A stretch of DNA of 64,000 nt from Echinometra lucunter. Its lineage: Eukaryota > Echinodermata > Echinoidea > Camarodonta > Echinometridae. Below, piece after piece: positions 23,373-36,700 of this stretch. The stretch lies in the NCBI GenBank assembly GCA_029962745.1, contig JAPZVO010000100.1, positions 30,701 through 94,700 of the forward strand. The letters run 5' to 3'. Below the pieces are notes generated by a model, which was given only the letters and a program-made list of their open reading frames with translations, made no database searches and was not told the DNA's origin. Position 1 is the stretch's first letter; the number at the start of each line of letters is the position of its first letter. The position numbers and the translations under genes were made by a program.

Positions 23373-24114
23373 AGTCCTAGAGTCCGAGAAAATTTTAAAA
23401 TTGATATTTTCATGTCACATTATCTTCATTCTAAATGCCAGTACTGACAATCGCCTTCCAGTGAACTCTATGTAACATAAATAGTCATCTGTTCCAATGA
23501 AAACTTCAATTTCAATGTAATTAATTGCAACTTCTCTGACCAGGAATACACAACTTTGCTCACAAATGAGTAATAATGTCGCAGTGACATGTTATTTCAC
23601 TAGCTTGGTGCTTCAACTGTCAAGAAGAAAAAGTTCAGGAAGATCCATACTCGTAACAGTTGTGAAAGAGGGTAAGAAATTTGAATGGGAAAGATGGAGA
23701 CGAATATCTATGGTAAGATTTTGGTGATGTCACATTACATGCTCTATATTGATGTCTTATAAATACAACTAATGTTTAATCTTTCAAATTGCTCAATTTT
23801 GCTTGCAGAGACAGCATAAACTACATGTATTGTTGCTCATGATGCATTCAGGACTAGTTCTTTCATTCTACGGTACTAAATCATCACCCTTATGTTTATT
23901 TCAGAAAAACTAAATTCTTACCAGTAACATATGTTTAGCAAAGCTTAAAACTTACCCTGAAAATCTCTTATATGGATATCAGTTTTATAGCACCAATTTT
24001 TATACCTCTATTTGTATATAAAGGTTGTCTTTTTCTTCAGATTCACCAAATGACATTCCTTGGCTGCTACATGGTTTTTGTCACTCTAAAGACTAAATAT
24101 CACAGGTATAAATT

Positions 24115-24594
24115 TTTGGGTAATGTTACATGGCTCAGCTTAGGATGATGAAAGTAATATAATTAACAATTACGGGCAACAATGGGTTGACAATTAGGTT
24201 ACACCTTGTTATTCTGAGGGTTCGTTATTCTGTAGGTTCATATACTCCAAAGGTTCATTATTCAGAATGTTCGTTATCTCAATAGTGAAATAAGATTTGT
24301 CATTCCGAAGGTTCATTCGTCTGAAAATGAAATAAGGTTTTTTATTCCTAATGTACGTTATTCCGAAGGTTTGGTAATCCGAAAATGATTTAAGGTTCGC
24401 TAGTTCGTTGTTGTTTTTTTTTCTAATTATGAACCTTGTTTCATTTTCGGACTACTGAACCTTTGGAATAACAAACCATATTACATTTTCGGAATAACGA
24501 ATCTTATTTCATTTTCGGATTAACGAATCTTCGGAATAACGAACCTTATTTTATTTTGAAATAACGAACCTTCGTAATAACGAACATTACCCAA
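24115..24594. mobile_element. Palindromic element built of GGTTCGTTATTCCGAA units
   Basis: Left half repeats GGTTC.TTATTC.GAA in forward sense, right half repeats the inverse, meeting near 24415. TGGGTAATGTT at 24116 is matched by AACATTACCCA at 24583-24593 as terminal repeats. Fold-back without coding capacity. Confidence 0.7.
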
Positions 24595-25148
24595 CAATAA
24601 ATGCCACATGTAAATACCAAAACCTCCTTAAAATCAACTGTCACATGTCACATGAAATGCTTTTATAATATCTTATAAATACAAGAACATGTAATATCGG
24701 TATCTCATAGTTCAAACTGCTCAAATTTGCTTGCATTGACAACATATGAACTATGGTTGCTCACGAATATGTAAAAAGAACTTCTTTCATTCTAAATCCT
24801 TACTGAATTATGATTATTGCCCTATTGGGTTTGAAAAGATATTTGGTACTAAAAAATCTATTAGCACTGAGAAGAAGCATAATTAGCTTTCGTCATACTC
24901 ATCTGAGTAAAACGCAGGAATGAACGGAAAGGCAAAATTGTACACAAAAGGGCAATAAATTTGGAAGTACAAAGTACATGTATCTTGATGTCATACCATT
25001 GCACTCGACAGAGCAAAATGTAAAAACATGTATTTGACACAAACTAAATTCTCAATAACATGTGCTCATAAAATACACAGGAAATAACTTAATGGAACTT
25101 GAAAGGATTTTAAATACAACCTAAACTGAGTGCCTATTTGAATTGTGC

Positions 25149-25205
25149 CATTTAGACGTGAAGATTACAACCGTTTGTGGGAATATTGTGCTTCACGTCT
25201 AAATA
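25149..25205. repeat. Short inverted repeat
   Basis: ATTTAGACGTGAAG and CTTCACGTCTAAAT are perfectly inverted around a loop of about 29 bp. Confidence 0.6.
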
Positions 25206-25657
25206 ATGTCCAAATGATGTATTTGTTACTATTCAAAATCTTACAATGTTGATAGCTTTGCATTTAACTTCAGGGAGCTCTGCTGGAGCTCCAGTCCTGG
25301 CTAAGTATCGTATCATTCCGCCATCCTTTAGTTGAAAAAAAGATTATAAAATGAAGGAAAGTAAATAATGTACTTTTATATAAAAGCAGGATAAATAATC
25401 TAGTCAAAGTGACATTCACGATTTGGTCATCATTTCTTTGGAAAAAAAAATTCCAAGCTGAACTGTTCTTTTTCCCTGCATTGTATTACCGATCCAAATG
25501 ACTTGTATTCACAGGATATGGGTGCTCATCACACATCACATTGCCATTGTACTCTATGCTCACAATGACAATGTATCACATGCAATACACATCCGTACAT
25601 ATCCCATGAATCTGCGTCAATTGAATCCGCAATCCGCATAATATTATTATGCGGATT

Positions 25658-25772
25658 GCGGGGAGAAAGGGTAGCTTCACGAGGAAGTTCCAGTTTCTTT
25701 CAGCGAAATGACGGTGCGGGGAGAAAGGGTAGCTTCACGAGGAAGTTCCAGTTTCTTTCAGCGAAATGACGG
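25658..25772 (+). repeat. 57-bp direct duplication
   Basis: GCGGGGAGAAAGGGTAGCTT and following sequence occur twice, at 25658 and 25715, identical as far as can be read. Very recent tandem duplication. Confidence 0.85.
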
Positions 25773-26362
25773 TGAAATCGTGATATAAAAAAAAAAAACA
25801 AGGGTTTTGGGGGCATTTTGTCTGAGGACTCGGCCGCAGACGAGTCATGAGTCCAAGTCATGATGGTCAAGTCCAAGTCTGAGTCCTTGAGGCACGAGTT
25901 CGAGTCCGAGTCCGAGTCCGAGTCCTTACTCGACTCCTACAGGACTGTATACTGGTCCCAAACTTTAGAAAACATTGTCTGCTGATTTGATAACTGGCTT
26001 TCTTGAGTTCCTTAAGCAAAAGTACAAGGGTGATTATGGAATTAATGTGGTGTATGATTAGGGTATGAATCATTTACATATGCTTCTTTATGCAATGTGT
26101 GTCTGCCATTTCTTGCATCTTTTCTCTAAAGTTAAACATTAAGATGATGTTATTAACTCATTTCATATGGAGGAAACACCTAAATTCATTTACCATTTGG
26201 TCTTCGATCTTGCGTGTGCACTAGTTTATACATAGAACAGAATAAAAGAGTTGATTTTCTTCTTTCAAAAAAAGAAATAAAATAAAAACATCCAGGTGAA
26301 AAAAGCATAATACAAATACATTCATATAACAAGATGAATCCTTGACTGCACACGGTCGAAAG

Positions 26363-27159
26363 TTATGTCTCCGCCATGCTCCGCCATGATTGGGAGATTG
26401 GAAATATATGGCACATTCATGCTGAGATTTTTATTTTCATGTATGCAATGACATTTTTTACCTTGACCTTGAACTTCCATGTGCATTCATGAGCTAAGTT
26501 TGATGTTGAACCATCAGTTGTTAAGTTATTGAAAGATCAAGCAACAATCATGTATATAATGACCTCTGTGACCTTTGATCTTTAATCTTGAGACCCCTAA
26601 ATCTAATCAGATCATGTCCCTCCCATATGCATACATGTGCCAAGTCTGAAGATGATCCGTCAAATAGTTGAATTATCTAAGGAACAAACCATTTCTATGT
26701 ACAAAATGACCTCTATGACCTTTGACCTTTGACCTTGAGACCCCAAACTCCAATCAGATCATTGGCCCCCTCATAAACATACATGAGCCAAGTTTGAAGT
26801 TGATCCGTCAAATGGTTGTTGAATTATTGCGAGAATGAACCATTTCTATGTACATAATGACCTTTATGACCTTTTGACCATGGTAACCAAATCTATTCAG
26901 ATCATTGTCCCTCCCATATGCATACATGAGCCAAGTTTGAAGTTGATCCGTCAAATGGCTGTGAAGTTTTCACAAGAATGAAGCATTTCTATATACCTAA
27001 TGACAGCTAGACCTTTGATCTTGAGATCCCATAGTTTAATCAGATCTTTCTTCCTTCCATATTCATACACAAGCCAAGTTTCAAGTTGATTCTTCCAACG
27101 TGAGAACAAAACCGGAATGACCCCAAAACTGTACCAACCTACAGTAGGCGGAAGCATGA
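26363..27159 (+). repeat. Dispersed repeat family A, copy 2 (expanded)
   Basis: Bounded by TTATGTCTCCGCC and GGCGGAAGCATGA, diverged versions of the family A ends. It holds about five tandem interior units, so unit number varies between copies. It sits just beyond the last exon of the KDZ gene and could lie in its 3' UTR. Confidence 0.75.
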
Positions 27160-27547
27160 AAATAACACATACAGGTACATAAACACTGATGAAGAATAAA
27201 TGATACATACATGTGATAATAATGTTTAAATATTGTTCTTGTGACTGGCCTGTCTAACAAGTTCTCATTCTCACTGCAATTTCAAAGGGTTTGCATGGTC
27301 TTGACAAGACAAGTAATAGATCATTCAAAAGCTGAGAGTCAAAACTTGTAAACTATGTTAAAATATTTAAAAGGCACAAATTTTAACTTATTTGTCATCA
27401 TGTGGTGCAGAGTATCACATATGCATTGCATACCCCAAAAGTTTGTAATTTTGGAAATTCTTGCCATCTGAGCCGTATGAAATATTTCCAGGAAATTTTC
27501 ATCTCCATATTTAACCCAAAAACTTTATCAAACTTCTGAGAAACATC

Positions 27548-27739
27548 CTATTCCTCATCAGATTCAGTTTCAGAGTCATCACTGAATGAATCAAGGTCTA
27601 GTTGGCTCCCTAGTGTCTTCGTGAAGAGGACAACTGCTGCTGACAGAAGACTTGTTGCCTTTTGGATCCCCTTCTCCTTTAGCGCTATCATGCCTGTCTG
27701 CTCTTTGTCTGCTGATGAACTAACATGTCGTGATTCTAT
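27548..27739 (-). CDS. KDZ gene, terminal exon 17
   Basis: Encodes 63 residues and a TAG stop: IESRHVSSSADKEQTGMIAL, a short hydrophobic helix (SLLSAAVVLFTK), then the acidic tail SFSDDSETESDEE. Acceptor CTTCCTACAG. I could not identify the polyadenylation signal with confidence. Confidence 0.82.
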   Translation of the reverse strand: MESRHVSSSADKEQTGMIALKEKGIQKATSLLSAAVVLFTKTLGSQLDLDSFSDDSETESDEE

Positions 27740-30700
27740 CTGTAGGAAGAACGCACAGAAAACACAAAAATAAATTTCATGATTTAACCTTTAACACAAA
27801 AAATAATATTAGTAAAGAAAAAGCACCTAAATGATATGGTACTCATGCTGTGTTGAGATAAAGTAATTCATGCAATTTTCAATTTTGAATGAATTGACAC
27901 TGAGATAAATGAGTAAGATATGTATCACCTACATATAAGGAAGTGCCCGTAACAAATTGGTTTAATTGTCATGTCAAAATGAAACAGAGACCTGTATCAG
28001 AAATGCATGTAAGTAATTTTCTGCACGTCAACAACTGGAAGAGAACAAGGATGTAATTGTGATTTTGAATAAATTTGTATAAATTACCATGAATAATGTT
28101 TGAGTCAAAATTTCGAATTTCTGAAAAGAAGTTCTATGTAGGTCTACCTCATTTAGGTGCAGATGCATAGACAAGGGATCCCTGCCTGGCTTCAAACTTA
28201 TGACCCAATTTCAAAGGGAAATATGTTTTTGTAATGTTAATTACTTTTTGCTACCACTCATTTTTTAATACGAGCAGTACATATGCTTATCTTTACCCTT
28301 ACAGGAGGCAAGAAAAGAGAAATGGTGCAAAATTTCCTGAAATATGGATCATAATTACTCCACTGTCCATGCCTGCCCACTCATCGGATGTACAACATCA
28401 TGAGGAATAAATTTTACAACATCTTAAGCCCACTGCAAACTCTACGTTCCGTCCGCTATCCAATTTTAGAAAAAAAAAACAGCATTTCATATGAACATAT
28501 GGACATGTAAAATCTTAATGATCAATGTTCTGAATAGTCGCATGAGTACTAAAATCAAAATTCTGAATTCTATTGCGAGCCTTAGCTGTAGGCATAAAAG
28601 CGAACTCAATTCCCAATCATAGTGACACCATAGCAATCTTGCAATCGGCTACGATTTAAATCCAATTTGGCAATTACTCCAACCTAACAGCTTGCAGTTA
28701 ACCAAAATTTTGATAATAGTATTCCTATCACTATTCCAAATTTCAAATAAGATAATTTTTCTTTAATTTCAACTTTCACATTAGTTAGAAAACTGGGTTA
28801 CAGTCAGATCATGTATTGTGCAGTGGGATTTAGTTTTGCTTTCATCTTGCTACTGGGCAGTTATACAAGCAGAGAAATCTGACGAAAAATTTTGGTGGGC
28901 CTACCAAAACTGTACATAACTTTAAAAGTGTACTATGAATCTCCTTGTACTGCGACACTGTAAGAAGCTTTGATCATACGCAGTAGGCTCTCAACATTTT
29001 AATTGGTACAACTAACATAGAATTAGATGCAAGAACATGAGAATATTCATATCAAATGCACCCACTCCTGGACACTGTTACATTTATATTATTACTCAAG
29101 AATTTCATTTCTGTTATTTCTCCTTTCTCCGAGCTCATTCAAGATATTTCCCATCACATTCATTCTTTACCCGGTACTTTAAATACCAGGGAAGTAAAGC
29201 TAATCCTTCCCATGTCTGAAGGGAGCAAAGGACAAATCTTGCCGCATGCTTTGAAAGAAAGTTGATGCTTAAAGCTCACTGCAGCAATGCAAACAATTAA
29301 ACAACATATATACCTCCATGTTGGGCCACCGTCGTCCTTGTATCATGCTTCTTTTTTCTTCTTGTAGTGAAGCAATTATATCCTGGTAGTAGAGGAGGAC
29401 ATTTCGCATCTCTTTTTTTAGCAATTTTTCCTCTTCTTCCAATCTCTGCTGCAGGATAAAGAGGTCCACCATTTTCTTCCGCTTGTCCCATGGAACTGCT
29501 CCTTCTCCACCAGCTAATGACACATAAGAGATGAATAAACTATAGAGGTCTGCATATAGACAATTATTGCAATGGCAAAATATAACTGAATGAAGTACAA
29601 ATACGAAATAAATCAGTACAGAAATTAATTATGATAACAAATGTTCAAAGCAAAATTGTGAATTTCAGTGTTGGTGTTCTTTGGATCTCACTGAGCTCTA
29701 AAAGGTTGAATTTGAAAAAAAAGAAAAGGAATCGTTGAATAAACAAATAAGAAGAGAAACGGCTTCTATGATTTTTAATAAATTTGCATAATCAATGTGT
29801 TGGGTGATTCTATGCAATAAACTGATAGCCCCAACCTAGCCCTATCATATAAGGTCTTTAGGATGAAAATATCAGTAGGGAACTGGTAGAAAAGCACTTC
29901 AAATACTGTACACTGATGATGGCTGCTGAATGAAGAACATCAGACACTACGTACTGCATAGCATTTAAGCTCATCAGCGCTAATCTGGACTGGATGAGCT
30001 ATAAGTTCATCCTACAGCCTGATGTAGCCCTCTTTTCTTTTATCTATTACTTTTTTTCTGCAAAATTCCCATCCGTTAAATTACCTTTATTCTCTTTCTA
30101 TCTGCCCTGGGCATCTAACATGTTAAACCTTGTGTAATTAGCATTATTTTCACTTAAAATGTACATGTATATGATGTGGGGGGGGGGGGGGGGCTTCCCT
30201 GCAAGGTGTGATTTAAAGGTATATTGTTTTCTCCTTTATAAGGTGTGCATGAGATTCGTGTATGGGGATGTGTATGGTGGGTGTGGGTGCGTGTATGTGC
30301 GTGAATGTAATATTTGTGTGTGCATCCGTTTGTATGTATTTGTTTATGTACCTTCCATTTTTTTTTCCTTTTTTTTCATATTCATCCATGATTGCATGAT
30401 CTCCATTTTTAACATTATTTTATGTAACTCATTGCCCAATTTAGTTATGTAACTACGATGCAGTGATTTTGTTTGATTCTTTTTAATAAACCATTTATCA
30501 ATCAATCAAGTATTATCCACAGGATGACACCATTGTCTTCAATTTCAATAGCTTTATGTAAGTGTTTTTTCCCTTCTTCCTAATGGAAGAATGTACTTAT
30601 ATGCACATTGTGTCTGTTCCCTCTTTAGTATGTGACCATGAACATCTAGGCTGAGATAATTAAGTACCTGTATGGCTGTGCCATGGAAATATTCCATCCA

Positions 30701-33700
30701 CTACACTCTCCACAGAATGAATGGTCCCTCCTGTCACTTCTGCAAGTTTGTCAAGAAGGTCTTTGATCTTCAATCTCTCCACTTCATTTTTTCTCCGCAG
30801 TTTTACTCTTTGTTTGGAGGTGTCTGTATAAAAATATAAACAAACCTAAAAAAGAAAATGCATATGTAGAGCACCTAATCAAATATTCCAACTGGGCTAT
30901 AGAAAATTAAGTATTAACAAGGGGTGGGTGAGATCTCTGCCACCAACCATTTCACAATTTCACACAAATGTAGAGCTTTGTGTAACAAGATTGTTGAAGA
31001 AAAAATAAACCTTCTTATATTCCAAGAATCAAATATACAATTCTTAATTCAAACATTACCACACCAAGGAAAATTCCTGAGCACTTATTGTAAGTATAAT
31101 ATACAATGGAACAAAAACACATTTGACAATTGTAAACCATGCATGAACAAACTGTAGGAGAGTTATTTGTAATGATGACATGCATTTGCACAGTTCATTT
31201 ACAAGAAAATCATTCTTTTCTTACATTTTTTGCTCTCAAGCACATATTGGTTCATGTGGGTCCTAAATTTTATGTTTGTATTTGTGTCTGTCAGTTGTAT
31301 GTGCACTTGTTTATTGTTGCCAAATCAAACATGCAATATCACCAAAGGTGATTAATACCCCCACCCCAATATGAATGCTGAATTTCCCAAGCATTGCTCA
31401 AAAAATGATGATGTAGTTTGATCTTCAACATTTCCAATATTTATTGCCATAATATACTGTTTCCTTGGCAATGTACTTTCCGACGCATTAAAAAAAAAAT
31501 CTCTTGCACATCTTCATCGCAAGACCAATGTGTGGGCCAAATTTAAAAAGGATGTGCACCGCTCGAAAGAGGAGGGAGTGGTTCCGAACTCAATATTTCG
31601 CCAAGTCTGGTTGCCAAGGAAACACCCAAATGAGGTAAGATTTCAGGATACTTTTGACCCCTCAGCTGTGACCCCAGTTTCAACTGGGTACCCACTTCGA
31701 AGTCAAAATGACGTCGAAGTGGGTACCATGTCGCGCAATTCTTGCAAAATGCGCACAAGGTATAATACATATTGTACAGTCTAGTGCAGCACAACTGCAA
31801 TGCACGAAGCTGGGTACCCACTTTGACATCATACCTCATACTCAAATTTTTTGCTCAACTCTTGACTTTTCATGAGAAAATTAGCCAAAATGCATTGATT
31901 TCGATTGAAAATCATCAAATTTTTAATGTTATCCTTCTTTGAATTCTATTCTCGATCATTCGCTTATCAAAGTTGAAAATGTTGGGTTTCTTCAGGGTTG
32001 GTGTGCATGGTTTTTAAGAAGTTTTCAAACAGTTATACTAGTATATAGTAGTAGTATATAGTATTCTTCTATGTGTTTTTTTTTTTCTGTTTCTCCTTAT
32101 TTTGAATACATCATATTTTAGCATTGTCCAATACATCATACTAATTAAAGGGTGAATCCTCAATTCAATACCCAACAATATTATGTTCCACTGAAGTTTA
32201 TCCTGAATTGGCAATTCAAACATGGGCATTTGAGAGACATTATCTCAGGAATCCTTCATTAATATATTGTATAAGCTGAAATTTTCGCGATCGTTTAATT
32301 TTCATTAATTTCGCGATGATGTCCTCGCCAAAATTTCCACTAAGAAAGATGCCTATATACTTGTTTTAGAAATATCCTTCAAGACGTGAAAATAATAACT
32401 CACTAATATTGCAAACTTGTCTCAAATCGGTAAAATATCTGTACGCTAAAATTAGCTTATACAGTAGTCTTCTTCTTGCGCCCATCCGTAGCCTAAAACT
32501 TGCCTTGTCTTTTCTTTGAATTAAATCAGAATAATTTTCGGTAAAATTTTTGAAATTACATATCAAAAATGGTCTTCTATAGAAAATTAAAATGTGCGCG
32601 AACTATGGTCCCCCCAGCATACAAATATTTCTTGTTTACGAGTGCATTCGTGCACACTCAGTGCACTAACGTTAAGTGTGCATATCACTAATGCACGAAC
32701 ACAAAACATTACCGAATTTGTTTTATAAAACTTGTCTGCAACATGAATGTAAAGCCAGAATATAAGCTATGAACCTGACTGAAATGCCAAGATTCGCAGT
32801 CATAGATGCTAGCCATTTGCTTTCCTTTGTAACATCATGTACTGTAAGCAATGTAATGTGCTTCTTGATATGCGTATCACTGTCATTGCTGTATAAAACT
32901 ATGTGCATTTCATCGTGCATGGGTTTGCGCATATGCAGAGCTGGATTACTAGGATTCCAGCCAGAGTGCAGTTATGCTTTTTTGCTGCGCACTTTTTGCA
33001 CTCCGGTGCATGTTAGGAAAAAAAAATAAAGGGCACTTACGTAACTCATTTTCAGCACGTCTGATTGACTACAGTCTTGAACCCATGTTATAACTAGTTT
33101 TGCAAAACGAAGTACAAAAAAATCTATTTACCTGCCATTTTGCTTACTGCTATCTTCCTTAGCCTCATACTAAGGGAACGATGTTCTATTTCAGCCTCAA
33201 GACGCCGCCGCTGAGTATCTGAACTCTCTTCCCCTACATCTGCCTCAAAGCCGATTCCTAAAAAGAATACATTCAAATTTTCATGAAAAAGGTTAGAGTC
33301 TCATGTGAGTGTACAAAAATGCAAGGTCATATTCGTCAGGTAGGCAAAAAGAGTGGGGAAAAAAATACAAAAAGTACCCATAATAGCAATATGTAATATA
33401 TTCCCCCAACTGAAAGAATCATTAACATAAGATGCAGAAAAAAAACCATTTAACCTTAAATTGATCTTTTGACTCTAACAATGGCTTATGACTGCACCAA
33501 AAAAATGCGTAGGTATCTCTACTCAGGCACATCCACCATCCAAGATTAATGACAATAAGATGACCCTATGTAAACCATTCATAAGCCATACATAAAAATG
33601 CCTATATCAGCTAAATTAATGGCTCGAACTGTTCTTAGGTTATTATCATAACCAGAAAACAAGTAATTGCAAGTTAATTGACCTTTTACCCAACACTGCA

Positions 33701-36700
33701 AACACCACAGTCAAGCATACAATGGGTTAATTGCTAACAAACCTAACATATCTTTCATTTCATGCATGCATGCCTAAAGAAAACAGATACTTGGAATGGT
33801 TTCTACATGCTTGCATGCTTAAAGGGGGTACCTAATGCTGAAACATTGTTAGTTCATTTAAAAGAGCATGATTTCATTAGCAGAAAATCATCTGCCTAAA
33901 GCTTTTAAAAAAATTTGTGTTGCTAAGGAAACCCCCAAATGGGGTAAGATTTCACAGGATATTTTTGACCCCTCATCTGTGACCGTTTCAACTAGGTATC
34001 CACTTTGATGTCAAAATGACGTCAAAGTGGGTACCTTGTCACGCACTTCTGGCAAAATGCACACAAGGTATAATACATATTGTACAGTCTAGTGCGTAGC
34101 ACAACTGCAATGCGCGAAGCTGGGTACCCACTTTTACGTCATACCTCATATTCTCCTGACTTTTTATGAGAATATTAGCAAAAATGCGTTGATTTCGATT
34201 GAAAATCATCATATTTCTAATGTTATTCTGCTTACAATTCTATTCTCGATCACATATAAAAAAAAAAAAAATTACCATTGTGTAATCACTTCAATACACA
34301 AATCAATCAGTCTGTACACAGATTAGTATCTATGAAGGAGGTACATTGTACCTCACTAAGCAGCAAATGCTTATTAAAGTGGAAAATGTTGTGTTTCTTA
34401 AGGGCTGGTGTGCATAGTTTTTTTGAAGTTTTCAAAAAATTATACTAGTATATAGTAGCAATATATTTTTAATGTTATTCTTCTTACAATTCTATTCTCG
34501 ATCATATATATAAAAAAAGAAGTTACCATTGTGTATGCACTTTAAATAAACCAGGAGAGGGTTTAAACCACCCCTTGGTTTAAACCTCTTTTGAGATTTT
34601 GGGCCAATGCCTCTAGCACCAACCTCTATAAAGGGGGCCAATGTACAGACATAATAATATCATTATTTTGTGAATCTTTAAAAAGCTGTAACTGCCTTAA
34701 GTAGACTGATTGTAACCAAATTATCACTGTTCTGCTGATGTTGTTGGTATTGAAGTAAACCAATGGACATTTGTCCTTTAAAAAGCAGCATCTTTCTCAC
34801 TCTTTGTGAAAGGAAACGGGTATACTTCAAAACAAACCAATCTTTATCTTACATCATGCATCATTGAACTAAAAAACCCAAATGACTTTCCTTAACAAGC
34901 ACTGAATTCAGTTTGCCATATCAAACCTTTTGCATGGTTCTTCATTTCTTCATGCCATTTCTGAAGAGTCCTTACAGTGACATCACAGCTCAAAAGGTTG
35001 ACTGTGGAAGTCAATTCCTCTGCACATGCATTTTTGTCTGCCATAGTCTGAAAGAGGTGTAATAAAATCATAAAAGTGAACTATATACACATAACTTGCT
35101 CAAATTAAATCCAATAAAAAAAAATACATATTACCCCAGAAAATTACAAACCTTTCCATTCTCATTAAATGTACATGTACATGCCATGTACATGTACATT
35201 CCATGTACCTATACATGGATTGTGAAAATAATTTGAAAAATGTAGAATAAAGTTTAATAATCTAATTGAAATGGGGTGGGTTACTAAAATATTTGCAACA
35301 GTTGCAACACAATGAAAGCAACAAAGAATTTTCAAGGAAAATCACTTTAAGGAATCTGTATAGTGGCATGTAATACTGTATGTCCACATTAGGCTTTATT
35401 AACTGAAATTGTGAATGAAACATATATTTGAATTTGGTTCAACATCAACCAAGTACCATTTATATAATTAGCAATTACTGCATATTCAACGAACTGTGAA
35501 CTTTGAACTTTGACTGACATACCCCACATATTACTAACATTATCAAATGGAAATCACATTTCTGCATACATAATTAGCTAGTTCTTCATATTCAGTGACA
35601 ATACTTTGATCAATGATCTAAACAAAGTCAAAGAACAATCTTAGGCTGTTTCTTCATACCACATACTGTACCTCCTTTTCAAATTTCATTCCATTTTGTC
35701 TAACATTAATAAATTTAAGAAACAGATATCATATCATCCAATACATCATTAGTGAGAAATTTTGCATGTTGAGCTATGATCACAGATATTATATCTACAT
35801 ATTCTGAAATCAAAGTAAAGCTGCATTTTCATGTACCTATAGATCAAATTTCAATAAAATCTATAAAACATTATTCGAACACACAGAAAGAGGGACAGAA
35901 ATTAGAGTCACTAGACCCGCCACTGACCTCATCAGCAAGTGAATAATTACACTTTATCGTGACTTCTGATATATTTGCAAATTTTCTGCCAGTGATAATG
36001 AGGTTACAACCTTAGCTTCTTCATTTAAGCATCATTTTATCCTCAATGAATATAATTTCAAGTATTGGTTCAGAAGCTCTTTCCTTAGTGGAAAGTCTTG
36101 TTACCAAATGCATCTCCACTAAAATAATTATGTGCATCCATTTATTTTGAGTAATTTATTTTATTTATAAAAAAAAGATGCATTTCCACCAACAATGTTA
36201 TTTCCCTGGTTTGTCTATACCATGACAACGAAATCGCATCAACATTCTACAACTGACAAACAACTGAATCAGAATGTAAATACGAGATATGTTTAGCCAG
36301 AATATGAATGGTGATATTCTGTTTGCTCCAAGTACGGTATTTAGGCATGCAATGATTTTTTAGGTGGAAGAAAAACTCTATTATTTACCTTCACATAACG
36401 CTTACTTAGCAAAAGAGCCATGTTCCTACTCTTTCGCTCGTTCCAGAAGAACACATGCTCAGTGATTGTATCTTCTCTGGCTGTAATTGAGAGCAATAAA
36501 ATAAATGATATATTGTACAATCTCAGAAAGGATTTTTGGAAAAATGTTATGCTAAACTGGACAAAACGCACAGCAACCACAAAGGACCGTAAGATGCTAG
36601 TGAATACACATGCTTCCGGCCCCAGTACGGAATGTCTTCAAGTTCTGTTGCATTCATCCCATTTTACTGTGGCTTACTAGGTTTCTCATCCGCACTGTGA

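Noticed and set aside
25276..25342. Possible plus-strand exon after CTTCAG (GGAGCTCTGCTGGAGCTCC)
   Set aside because: No donor or partner exon, and it looks like part of a palindromic repeat.
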